A stretch of 64,000 bases of DNA from Myxococcota bacterium. GTDB taxonomy: Bacteria > Myxococcota_A > UBA796 > UBA2385. Both the position numbers and the translations under genes were made by a program. The notes below the pieces were generated by a model. The model saw only the letters and a list, made by a program, of their open reading frames with translations, was not told where the DNA came from and ran no database searches. This document shows positions 42,344 to 49,464 of this stretch, in pieces (within the stretch, counting starts at the first letter, position 1; the number at the start of each line of letters is the position of its first letter). The stretch spans positions 1 to 64,000 of the forward strand of contig JAKLKF010000007.1 in the NCBI GenBank assembly GCA_023150805.1. Reading direction: 5' to 3'.

Positions 42344-42543
42344 GGCCAGGGCCTCGCTTGGGTGGTGTGTCGCAACCAGCACCTAAGCGGGCCCTTCATC
42401 CATGTCTAGGCTCGATCTTCCACAACTTCGCCTGGGGGACCCCGCCTGTGGGGCGGCGGCGGCAGGGTGCCGGGCTTCAACAGAATGCCCCGTCACCACG
42501 CGAACTTGGCGAGCCCGTTGGGCTAGGTCCTGGGAAATCCCTG

Positions 42544-42571
42544 GACCTGGCCCAGGTGCTTGGGCCAGGTC
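42544..42571. repeat. Inverted repeat upstream of the toxin-antitoxin remnant
   Basis: GACCTGGCCCA (42544-42554) and TGGGCCAGGTC (42561-42571) are exact reverse complements with a six-base loop. They sit where the start of the antitoxin gene should be. Possible operator or terminator-like hairpin, or a remnant of an element end. Confidence 0.6.
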
Positions 42572-42586
42572 CTGGAGCGCCGTACC

Positions 42587-42825
42587 ATCCCACGCTCCTC
42601 GACCAGGTGGAGAGCGGGCAAGTTGTCGAGATCACCCGGAGAGGCAGCCCGGTGGCCATCGTGCTCTCCCTGGCGGAGTACCAGCGGTTGGTCCAGGCCA
42701 CGGTGCCCTTCGGGGATGCGTGGCGGACCTGGCGGGCCAGCGTCGAGGAAGCCGACCTTGACCTTCCCGAGTAGTGGTTCGACCGCCTGCGGGACCGCTC
42801 CACCGGGCGTGCGATCGACCTGTGA
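42587..42825 (+). pseudogene. Phd/YefM-type antitoxin remnant with an in-frame TAG
   Basis: The frame encodes LLDQVESGQVVEITRRGSPV followed by AIVLSLAEYQRLVQ, the typical Phd-family antitoxin core. The N-terminal DNA-binding part that should precede it is absent; upstream sequence in all frames looks unrelated and holds a hairpin. After DLDLPE there is a TAG at 42772-42774. The same frame then continues WFDRLRDRSTGRAIDL and stops at 42823-42825, a typical Phd C-terminus that binds the toxin. The final TGA overlaps the GTG of the toxin (GTGA), as expected for an intact operon before the damage. So the antitoxin is truncated at the 5' end and interrupted by a nonsense codon. Confidence 0.75.
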
Positions 42826-43241
42826 CCCTGCGCTTCCTGCTGGACACCAACGTGGTCTCGGCCCCTTTCCGAATCGATCCACCCGCCTCGCTGCTGCAAC
42901 GCCTGAATGAACACGCGGGCAGCATGGCCTTGGGGGTGCTGAGCTGGCACGAGCTGCGCTTCGGCCACGCGCTCCTGCCTGAGTCGCGCCGCAAGGAAGC
43001 GCTGGGGCGCTACCTGCACCAGGTCGTGCTTCCGTCCTTTCCCCTGCTGCCCTACGACCGGGCAGCGGCCGAGTGGCACGCCGCGGAGCGGGCTCGTCTG
43101 CGCAAGCTGGGAGTGGAGCCGCCGATCATCGATGCCCAGATCGCGGCCATCGCGGCCACGCGGGGCCTGGTGCTGGTCACCCACAACCTGGCTGACTTCA
43201 GTCCCTTCCAAGGGCTCGTGGTCGAAGACTGGTTGCAGTAG
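42822..43241 (+). CDS. PIN-domain ribonuclease toxin (VapC type)
   Basis: A 139-residue PIN-domain protein, likely a site-specific RNase toxin. Acidic metal-binding residues are in place: Asp in RFLLDTNVVSAPF, Glu in LSWHELRFG, Asp in IIDAQIAAIAA and the THNLADFSPF end motif. GTG 42822 is the natural start because it overlaps the antitoxin's final TGA and yields the standard PIN N-terminus; the longer frame from 42774 is not needed. The toxin frame is intact, while its antitoxin is broken, so it may be silent, tolerated through another antitoxin, or expressed poorly. Confidence 0.85.
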   Translation: MTLRFLLDTNVVSAPFRIDPPASLLQRLNEHAGSMALGVLSWHELRFGHALLPESRRKEALGRYLHQVVLPSFPLLPYDRAAAEWHAAERARLRKLGVEPPIIDAQIAAIAATRGLVLVTHNLADFSPFQGLVVEDWLQ

Positions 43242-43257
43242 GCGCCTCAACCTGCAA

Positions 43258-43357
43258 CACCAGCCCCCCTCCGGCCGCAGGGCCACCACCTCGCCGACCT
43301 CGAAGCGGTCCCGCTGGTCGACCACGACCTCGCGCTCCTCGCCCCCGGGGGCCCTGG
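43258..43357 (-). pseudogene. Fragment of an ABC-transporter ATPase gene (C-terminal TOBE region)
   Basis: About 100 bases closely similar to 44709-44808, the 3' end of the intact ATPase gene. Read on the minus strand it encodes PGGEEREVVVDQRDRFEVGE and then VVALRPEGG, matching the end of that protein with a few substitutions. No start or upstream part is present. Confidence 0.8.
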
Positions 43358-43494
43358 GCAAGTGGACCTGGCCGTGCCGGCGACGGGCGAGGCGATCCTG
43401 CGGGCGGTGGAGGCGGCGCGGCGGGGGTGAGTGGCCTTGCCCTGCCCCGGACACCCGGGCTACGAACCGGGCCGAACTCCCCCTCGGAGGCCCC

Positions 43495-44697
43495 ATGACC
43501 GCCGCTCTCGTCCTCCCCCTCCTCGTCGCGTGCGGCTCGGGCGAGGACGACACCGCCGCCGCCACCCACGAGGGCGCCTTCGGTGCGGCCACGGAGGAGG
43601 CCCGCGAGGCCGCGGTCTTCGGGGCCTTCGGCTTCGGCACCGTGATGGCCTACCTGGGCGCCGTCGGCCTGGAGGGAGATGTCGGCATGTCCAAGGGGAC
43701 GGCGGAGCCGTGCCCGGCCTACGACCTGTCCGACGGGGTGCTCACCTTCACCGCGGACGGCTGCGTCGGGCCGGACTCGGGCGCGACCCTGGAGGGCACC
43801 GTCCACCTGACCAACGTACCGCTGGGGATCCTCCCGTTCGTGCTCGACCTCGACGGCTTCGGCGAAGATCCCGACGGGGAGATGGCGATCGAGTTCCTGG
43901 GTTGGACCACCGTCGACGCCACGGGGGAGAGCACACGCTACGAGGGTGGCTTCTCCGTCTCCAACCAGTTGGGGGCGGAGCCCTACGACACGCAGACCGA
44001 CCTGTGGATCGAGCTGGAGGGTCGCCCCGGCGTGCGAAGGGTGGACGGATACACCTGCAACGATGGAGCGTGTGAAGCGACGGTCCCGCTGGAGGTGGCG
44101 GTGGACGGTCTCAGCAGCTTCGACGTGGACGACAGCCAGATGGACATGTCGGGCAGCACACCCTCCGGCACGCTGGTGCTGCGCGCGGACGACACGTTGA
44201 CCGTCGACATCGACTCCCTCAGCGGCCTGGGCTGCATGGACGCCGACATCGACGGCGCGGCGGTCCGGATCTGCCTGCCCGAGCTGGCCGGGTTGTCCGA
44301 CGACGGCGGCCAGGGCTACGTCGAGTCGCCCGCCTTCGGGATGTACGCGTTCGGCGCCGACGAGACACACCTCTACGTCTCCGTCGGCACCTTGCCGGAG
44401 TACGAGGTCGCCGCCGTCACCGCCGAACTGGCGGTGCTGAGCGGCGAGGACACCGAGCTGCACGGCATGCCCACCAACGGGAGCTCCGACCACTTCGACC
44501 TGTGGGCCCTGGAGCTGACCGAGGGCGACTACGTCGACGGGGTCTCCAGCGCGCTGCCGCTGCTCCAGAACTACGAGGCGCTGGGCGCCAAGCTGCGGGC
44601 CTGGGACGCCGACGGCGCCCTGATCGGCTGCGCCATCTTCGGGACCGACGACGACGCCGCGGCCCAGCGGTGGTTCGGCTGGGAGGACTGTCTGTAG
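43495..44697 (+). CDS. Large acidic lipoprotein, function unknown
   Basis: A 400-residue lipoprotein. ATG 43495 has CGGAGG four bases upstream, and MTAALVLPLLVACGSG gives lipobox Cys13. The mature protein is acidic and rich in predicted beta-strands: TLEGTVHLTNVPLGILPF, RYEGGFSVSNQLGAEPYD, GTLVLRADDTLTVDIDSL. It has a few Cys pairs (YTCNDGACEA, LGCMDADIDG). No family or catalytic motif was recognised. It lies between a decayed region and the convergent ABC ATPase (5-base gap between stops), so it is likely its own unit. Probably an envelope protein of the Myxococcota lipoprotein repertoire. Confidence 0.75.
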   Translation: MTAALVLPLLVACGSGEDDTAAATHEGAFGAATEEAREAAVFGAFGFGTVMAYLGAVGLEGDVGMSKGTAEPCPAYDLSDGVLTFTADGCVGPDSGATLEGTVHLTNVPLGILPFVLDLDGFGEDPDGEMAIEFLGWTTVDATGESTRYEGGFSVSNQLGAEPYDTQTDLWIELEGRPGVRRVDGYTCNDGACEATVPLEVAVDGLSSFDVDDSQMDMSGSTPSGTLVLRADDTLTVDIDSLSGLGCMDADIDGAAVRICLPELAGLSDDGGQGYVESPAFGMYAFGADETHLYVSVGTLPEYEVAAVTAELAVLSGEDTELHGMPTNGSSDHFDLWALELTEGDYVDGVSSALPLLQNYEALGAKLRAWDADGALIGCAIFGTDDDAAAQRWFGWEDCL

Positions 44698-44702
44698 GCC
44701 CC

Positions 44703-45713
44703 CTACAGCACCAGCCCGCCCTCGGGCCGCAGGGCCACCGCCTCGCCGACCTCGAAGCGCTCGGACTGGTCGACCACCACCTCGCGCTCCTCGCCCCCGG
44801 GCCCCTGGACCGCGATCACGTAGCGCGCGACGGGCCCCAGGAAGACCCGCGAGCGCACGGTGCCGGGGATGCCCCCCTCCCCTGCCCCGCGCACCAGACC
44901 CGCCTTGGACGGCCGGAAGGCGAATGTGTCGCCCGCGGCATCGACCACGGTCCGGCGTGCGATGGTGTCGGGCACGAAGGCGATGGGCAGCTCGCTCTGA
45001 CGCCCGACGAAGCGGGCGGCGAAGCGGGTGGCAGGCGCCTCGTAGAGCGCCTCGGGGGCGTCGTGCTGCTCGATGCGGCCCTGGTGCATGACGGCGACGC
45101 GGTCGGCCAGGCCGAGCGCCTCCTCCTGGTCGTGGGTCACGAAGAGGACGGTGATGCCGCGGCGCTTGACCAGGGCGCGGATCTCGTCGCGCATCTGTTC
45201 ACGAAGGTGGGCGTCGAGGTTGGACAGCGGCTCGTCCAGCAGGAGCACGCGGGGCTGTGCGACCAGCGCCCGGGCCAGGGCGACGCGCTGCTGCTGGCCG
45301 CCGCTGAGCTGGTTGGGGTAGCGGGCGGACAGGCCGTCCAGGCGCACGGCGGACAGGGCCTGCTCGACCCGTGGGCCCAGGTCGGAGGCCCCTTGCAGGC
45401 GCAGGGGGTAGGCGACGTTCTCGTACACGGTCTTGTGCGGCCAGACGGCGTAGGACTGGAAGACCATGCCCAGGCGGCGGGCCTCGGGCGGCACGAAGCG
45501 GCCGGGGCCGGCGACCTGCTCGTCCCCGATGAAGATCTCGCCGCCGCTGGGGGCCTCCAGGCCGGCGACCATGCGCAGGGTGGTGGTCTTTCCGCAGCCC
45601 GAGGGGCCCAGCAGGGCCAGGACCTCGCCCTGCTCGACCGTGAGATCCATGGCCCGCACGACGGGGTTGTCGCCGTAGGACTTGTGTACACCTCGGAGGT
45701 GGACGCGGGCCAT
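44703..45713 (-). CDS. ABC transporter ATP-binding protein (FbpC/PotA type)
   Basis: A 336-residue ATPase of the Fe3+/polyamine/sulfate (CUT-type) importer group. Walker A is GPSGCGKTTT, the Q-loop is in MVFQSYAVWPH, the signature is LSGGQQQRVALARAL, Walker B is VLLLDEPLSNLD, and the H-loop is in VTHDQEEAL. A C-terminal TOBE domain of about 100 residues (FRPSKAGLVRGAGEGG onward) follows. It energises the permease encoded just before it: stop of the permease and ATG of this gene abut. Its 3' terminal 100 bases are duplicated as a fragment at 43258. Confidence 0.92.
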   Translation of the reverse strand: MARVHLRGVHKSYGDNPVVRAMDLTVEQGEVLALLGPSGCGKTTTLRMVAGLEAPSGGEIFIGDEQVAGPGRFVPPEARRLGMVFQSYAVWPHKTVYENVAYPLRLQGASDLGPRVEQALSAVRLDGLSARYPNQLSGGQQQRVALARALVAQPRVLLLDEPLSNLDAHLREQMRDEIRALVKRRGITVLFVTHDQEEALGLADRVAVMHQGRIEQHDAPEALYEAPATRFAARFVGRQSELPIAFVPDTIARRTVVDAAGDTFAFRPSKAGLVRGAGEGGIPGTVRSRVFLGPVARYVIAVQGPGGEEREVVVDQSERFEVGEAVALRPEGGLVL

Positions 45714-47375
45714 CTACAGACCCACCCGGCCGCGGGAGAGCAGGCGCACCCCGCCGCTGAGCAGCAGGACGACGGCGGTGAGCACGACGGCGAGCACGGC
45801 GGCGGCGGGTGGGTCGGCATAGGACTGGAGCTGGAAGAGCACGGTGCCGACGACGGGGGTCCGGGGACCGTACAGGAGCACGCTCATGGTGATCTCGGAG
45901 AAGGCCGGCATGGCGACCAGGAACCAGGAGGCGACGACGGAGGGCAGGAGCAGGGGCAAGACGACGTCGCGCAGGCTGCGCCCCCAGCCCGCACCTGACA
46001 TGCGGGCGGCTTCTTCCAGGGCGGGATCCAGGCCCCGCAACGCGGCCTGGACGGTGCCGACCGGAAAGGCGAGGTGCTTGACGGTGTACGCGATGCCGAG
46101 CAGCCAGGCGGTGTCGAGCAGGGCCAGCGTGAAGGTGGCGCGCTCCAGCAGGATGAGGCGGATCTCCTGCGAGAAGCAGAGCAGCAGGCCCAGGGCCAGG
46201 ACGGTGCCGGGCACGGCGTAGGGCAGGCGGGCCAGGGAGGCGACCGCGCGGCTGCCGCGGCCGGGGCTGCGCACGGCCATCCAGGCGACCAGGCCGCCGA
46301 TGACGGTGGCGGCGGTGGCGGCGGCGGCGGCGAGCAGGCCGCTGCGCAGCAGGGCGTCGAGCGTGTCGGGGCGCTCCAGCAGCACCTCGGACCAGTGCTG
46401 CAGGCCCAGGTTGTCGGGGGAGAGGCCGCCGCCGAAGCCCTTCATCAGGCTGGTGAGCGCGATGGTGGACAGCGGCAGCACCACCGCGACGAGCGCGTAC
46501 AGAGACAGTCCCAGCACGGCCAGGGGGGTGAAGCGGCCGAGCACGATGCGTCCGCCGCGGTTGGCCTTGCCGGTGACGGAGACGAAGGAGCGGCGGCCCT
46601 CCAGCCGGCGGGCCAGGGTGGGCAGGCCCACGCCGACCAGCAGCAGGAGCAGGGAGAGGGCGGCGGCGACGGGGCGCCCGGTGGCCGGGTCGAGGGCCAG
46701 GGCCTGGTAGATGCGGGTGGAGAGCACCCAGTCGGGCTGGGCCGCGCCGCCGGCCAGCAGGTAGGGCACGCCGAAGGCGGCGGCGGCGAAGGCGGCGACG
46801 AAGCTGGCGCCGGCGCCGATGGCCGGCAGGGCCAGGGGCAAGGTGACGTCGCGGAGCACCTGCCAGCGGGTCGCACCGGACATGCGGGCGGCCTCCTCCA
46901 GGGCCGGGTCGATGCGGGAGAGCGCATCCGCAGTGCCCAGGAAGACGAAGGGGGCCAGGAACAGCCCCAGCACCCAGACCATGCCGCCCAGGCTGTAGAT
47001 GTCGAGCACCGGCAGGCCCAGGGTGGACAGACCCCGGTTGAGCAGGCCGTTGGTCGGGTTGAGCAGCCAGGTCCAGGCGATGGCCCCGATGTAGGGCGGC
47101 ACGACGTAGGGCAGGGACAACAGCACGCGCCAGGCGGCGGCGCCAGGCAGGTCGGTGCGGCCGAGCAGCCAGCCCATGGGCACCCCCAGGACCAGGCTGA
47201 AGGCGACGGTGCCCAGGCAGAGCAGGACGGTGTTCCAGAGCGCCCGCAGGTTGACCGGGTCGGCCAGGGCGGAGAGTGCTGCCGGGTCCAATGCCTGGAC
47301 GGCCATGGCCAGCAGGGGGGCGCCCGCGAAGACCAGCAGCAGCAGGACGACCAGGGCCAGGACGGGCCCCTTCAC
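45714..47375 (-). CDS. ABC transporter permease, fused two-half (FbpB type)
   Basis: A 553-residue inner-membrane permease with two BPD-transp-1 domains in one chain, about 12 helices in all. Each half has its EAA loop, which docks the ATPase: DPALEEAARMSGATRWQV and DPALEEAARMSGAGWGRS. This duplicated layout is usual for FbpB/AfuB-type ferric iron or related importers. GTG 47375 overlaps the stop of the binding-protein gene (GTGA). It forms an operon with the binding protein upstream and ATPase downstream. Confidence 0.92.
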   Translation of the reverse strand: MKGPVLALVVLLLLVFAGAPLLAMAVQALDPAALSALADPVNLRALWNTVLLCLGTVAFSLVLGVPMGWLLGRTDLPGAAAWRVLLSLPYVVPPYIGAIAWTWLLNPTNGLLNRGLSTLGLPVLDIYSLGGMVWVLGLFLAPFVFLGTADALSRIDPALEEAARMSGATRWQVLRDVTLPLALPAIGAGASFVAAFAAAAFGVPYLLAGGAAQPDWVLSTRIYQALALDPATGRPVAAALSLLLLLVGVGLPTLARRLEGRRSFVSVTGKANRGGRIVLGRFTPLAVLGLSLYALVAVVLPLSTIALTSLMKGFGGGLSPDNLGLQHWSEVLLERPDTLDALLRSGLLAAAAATAATVIGGLVAWMAVRSPGRGSRAVASLARLPYAVPGTVLALGLLLCFSQEIRLILLERATFTLALLDTAWLLGIAYTVKHLAFPVGTVQAALRGLDPALEEAARMSGAGWGRSLRDVVLPLLLPSVVASWFLVAMPAFSEITMSVLLYGPRTPVVGTVLFQLQSYADPPAAAVLAVVLTAVVLLLSGGVRLLSRGRVGL

Positions 47376-48316
47376 GGCGCCACCCAGCGGGCCTTGAAGG
47401 CGGCGGCGTCGATGTCCGCGGGGACCGGGAACAGGGGGATCTCCGCCAGCGGCGGCCCGCCGGGCGGCGGCGCCAGGTGCGGCAGGGGCGAGTGCATCCC
47501 GCCCTGGACGATGGCCTGCTGCGCCGGATCGGACATCAGCCAGGCGACGAAGCGCTCGGCGCCGTGCACGTCCGGGCAGCCCCTGGGGATGGCGACCGGG
47601 CCGGGCACGGGGATGGCGCCGTCGGTGGGCAGGATGGCGCGGGCGGCGCTGTCGGGCTTGAGCAGCAGGTTCTCCAGCAGGATGACGCCCACCGGCCGCT
47701 CACCGGACTCCATGCGGGCCAGGACGCTGCTGTTGCCGCCCTGGGCGATGAGCCCCTGGCCGCGGGCGGCGGCGACCCACTGTGGCCCGTACGCGGCGTC
47801 CAGGGCCGACCAGGTGGTGAAGGCCGTGCCGCTGGCCAGCGGGTCGGGGCTGCTGACCTGGCCGGCCCAGGCCGACTCCGACAGGTCGCGGAAGGAGGTG
47901 GGCGCCGCTTCCTGCGCGCTGGCCAGCACCATCAGCGACAGGCGCATGGTGAAGTAGCGGCCCTCGGGATCGAGCCAGCGCCGGTCCATCCGGGCGGTGG
48001 CCGGGGCCAGGTAGGGGTGCAGCAGCTCCCGCTCGGCCAGGTCGGCCGTCCAGGCGGGGTCGCTGCTGGCCAGGACGCAGGCCCGCGAGCCGCCGGCCGC
48101 CAGCTCGGCCTCGAAGCGCTGGGCCACCTTCTCCGAGCCGGCCTGGTAGACCTCGATGCGCAGGTCGGGCAGGTCCCGCTCCCACATCGGCCGCAGCGTG
48201 GCCAGCACCTCCTCGTACATCGAGGTGTAGAGCCACAGCTCGGAGCTCTGGCCGGAGGCGGCCTGCTCGGGCGGGCCGAGCTCGATGCGGCAGGCGAGGA
48301 GGAGGAGGGGCAGCAC
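47372..48316 (-). CDS. ABC transporter solute-binding lipoprotein (FbpA-like)
   Basis: A 314-residue binding protein. GTG 48316 begins LPLLLLACRIE with a lipobox. The fold is type II periplasmic-binding: LWLYTSMYEEVLATLRPMWE at the start (ligand-loop Thr/Ser as in FbpA), then VLASSDPAWTADLAERELL, GTAFTTWSALDAAYGPQW, MESGERPVGVILLENLL, ILPTDGAIPVPGPVAIP. The Tyr pair that binds Fe3+ in FbpA is not evident, so the cargo could be ferric iron, a polyamine or a phosphonate-type ligand. First gene of a three-gene importer operon, translationally coupled to the permease. Confidence 0.87.
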   Translation of the reverse strand: MLPLLLLACRIELGPPEQAASGQSSELWLYTSMYEEVLATLRPMWERDLPDLRIEVYQAGSEKVAQRFEAELAAGGSRACVLASSDPAWTADLAERELLHPYLAPATARMDRRWLDPEGRYFTMRLSLMVLASAQEAAPTSFRDLSESAWAGQVSSPDPLASGTAFTTWSALDAAYGPQWVAAARGQGLIAQGGNSSVLARMESGERPVGVILLENLLLKPDSAARAILPTDGAIPVPGPVAIPRGCPDVHGAERFVAWLMSDPAQQAIVQGGMHSPLPHLAPPPGGPPLAEIPLFPVPADIDAAAFKARWVAP

Positions 48317-48360
48317 GGGCCAGGGATAGCACGGGGGGGGCCCCGGGCGGGCCCCTCGCC

Positions 48361-49383
48361 TCACCGCTTCAGCAGGCCCTGCTCCCGGTACCAGGCGACG
48401 GCCTCGGCCACGCCCTGCTCCAGCGGCACCTGCTGGCGGTAGCCGAGCAGGCGCTGGGCCTTCTCGCTGCTGCACCAGTTCACGCTCTTCGTCGTCCAGG
48501 CGACGGTGCCGCGCGAGAAGATGGGCTTCTTGGTGAGCGGGGTGATGAGCGGGGGGTGCGGGTAGAGCTTCGCGGCCAGCTCGACGCCCCGACCGCCGAG
48601 CAGGGCCAGGCGCTCGGGCAGGACCAGGAAGCGCAACTTGTCCCTGCCGGCGGCCTTCGCGGCGGCGGTCAGCACCTCGCTGATCCTGTAGGAGCGGCCG
48701 TCGTTGATGAAGAAGACCTGGCCCACGGCCTCGGGCCTCTCGACCGCCAGGCGCATGGCGTGGATGGCGTTGTGCACGTTGCAGAACTCCATCCACACGT
48801 CGGCCTGGCCGATGCGCGGGTAGAAGCCGGTGGCAGCGAGCTTGAACAGGCGCGAGAAGATGAGGGTGTTGCCGGGACCGTAGACCATGGGCAGGCGCAG
48901 GACGGTGCCCGGCACCTGGCCGGCGTCGGAGGCGGCGATGACGAGCTGCTCGGCCTGCAGCTTGCTGCGACCGTACACGTTGGTCGGCGCGGGCGGGTCG
49001 GTCTCGACCAGGGGGCGCTGGCCGTCGGCGGGGCCGGCGGCCTCGATGGTCGAGACGAAGACGAAGCGCCGGGCCTGGCAGGCGGCGGCGTGGTCGACCA
49101 GGTTCTGCGTGCCCTGGACGTTGACGGCGTCGTACTCCTCGTCGCCCTTGTTGTACTGCAGCCGCGCGATGGCGGCGAGGTGGATGGTGGCCTGCACGGG
49201 CGGCAGGGCCAGGACGGCGTCCCGGTCGCGGACGTCGACCTGCACCACGACCAGGTCGGGGCCGGCCGGGTGCTCCACGCGCTGGCCGGGCTCGACCAGC
49301 GCGAGGACGGGCTGGCCGGCGTCCCGCAGGGTCTTGACGAGGTGGTGGCCGATGAAGCCGGCGGCGCCGGTGACGAGGATCAT
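48361..49383 (-). CDS. NAD-dependent epimerase/dehydratase (extended SDR)
   Basis: A 340-residue extended short-chain dehydrogenase. The nucleotide-binding motif is ILVTGAAGFIGHHLVK; next come IHLAAIARLQYNKG, the catalytic Ser in FVFVSTIEAAGP, and the YxxxK site in NVYGRSKLQAEQL. Substrates are typically NDP-sugars or sterol-type alcohols; the second half resembles 3-beta-HSD-like members (VYGPGNTLIFSRLFKLAATG). ATG 49383 gives the standard start; the 19-residue longer frame lacks family resemblance. No operon partner is clear: the importer gene lies 44 bases downstream and Lon 81 bases upstream. Confidence 0.87.
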   Translation of the reverse strand: MILVTGAAGFIGHHLVKTLRDAGQPVLALVEPGQRVEHPAGPDLVVVQVDVRDRDAVLALPPVQATIHLAAIARLQYNKGDEEYDAVNVQGTQNLVDHAAACQARRFVFVSTIEAAGPADGQRPLVETDPPAPTNVYGRSKLQAEQLVIAASDAGQVPGTVLRLPMVYGPGNTLIFSRLFKLAATGFYPRIGQADVWMEFCNVHNAIHAMRLAVERPEAVGQVFFINDGRSYRISEVLTAAAKAAGRDKLRFLVLPERLALLGGRGVELAAKLYPHPPLITPLTKKPIFSRGTVAWTTKSVNWCSSEKAQRLLGYRQQVPLEQGVAEAVAWYREQGLLKR

Positions 49384-49464
49384 GGGCGGGCTCCCGGAGG
49401 GGGTGGGGGCGCCCTCTACTCCGCTGGCGCGGGCGCGCACCTCCCTCCGGGATGGGTCCTGCCT

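Noticed and set aside
43370..43430. A short + strand frame reading VPATGEAILRAVEAARRG before a stop
   Set aside because: It looks protein-like, but there is no start, no upstream coding region and no family match; too little to annotate.
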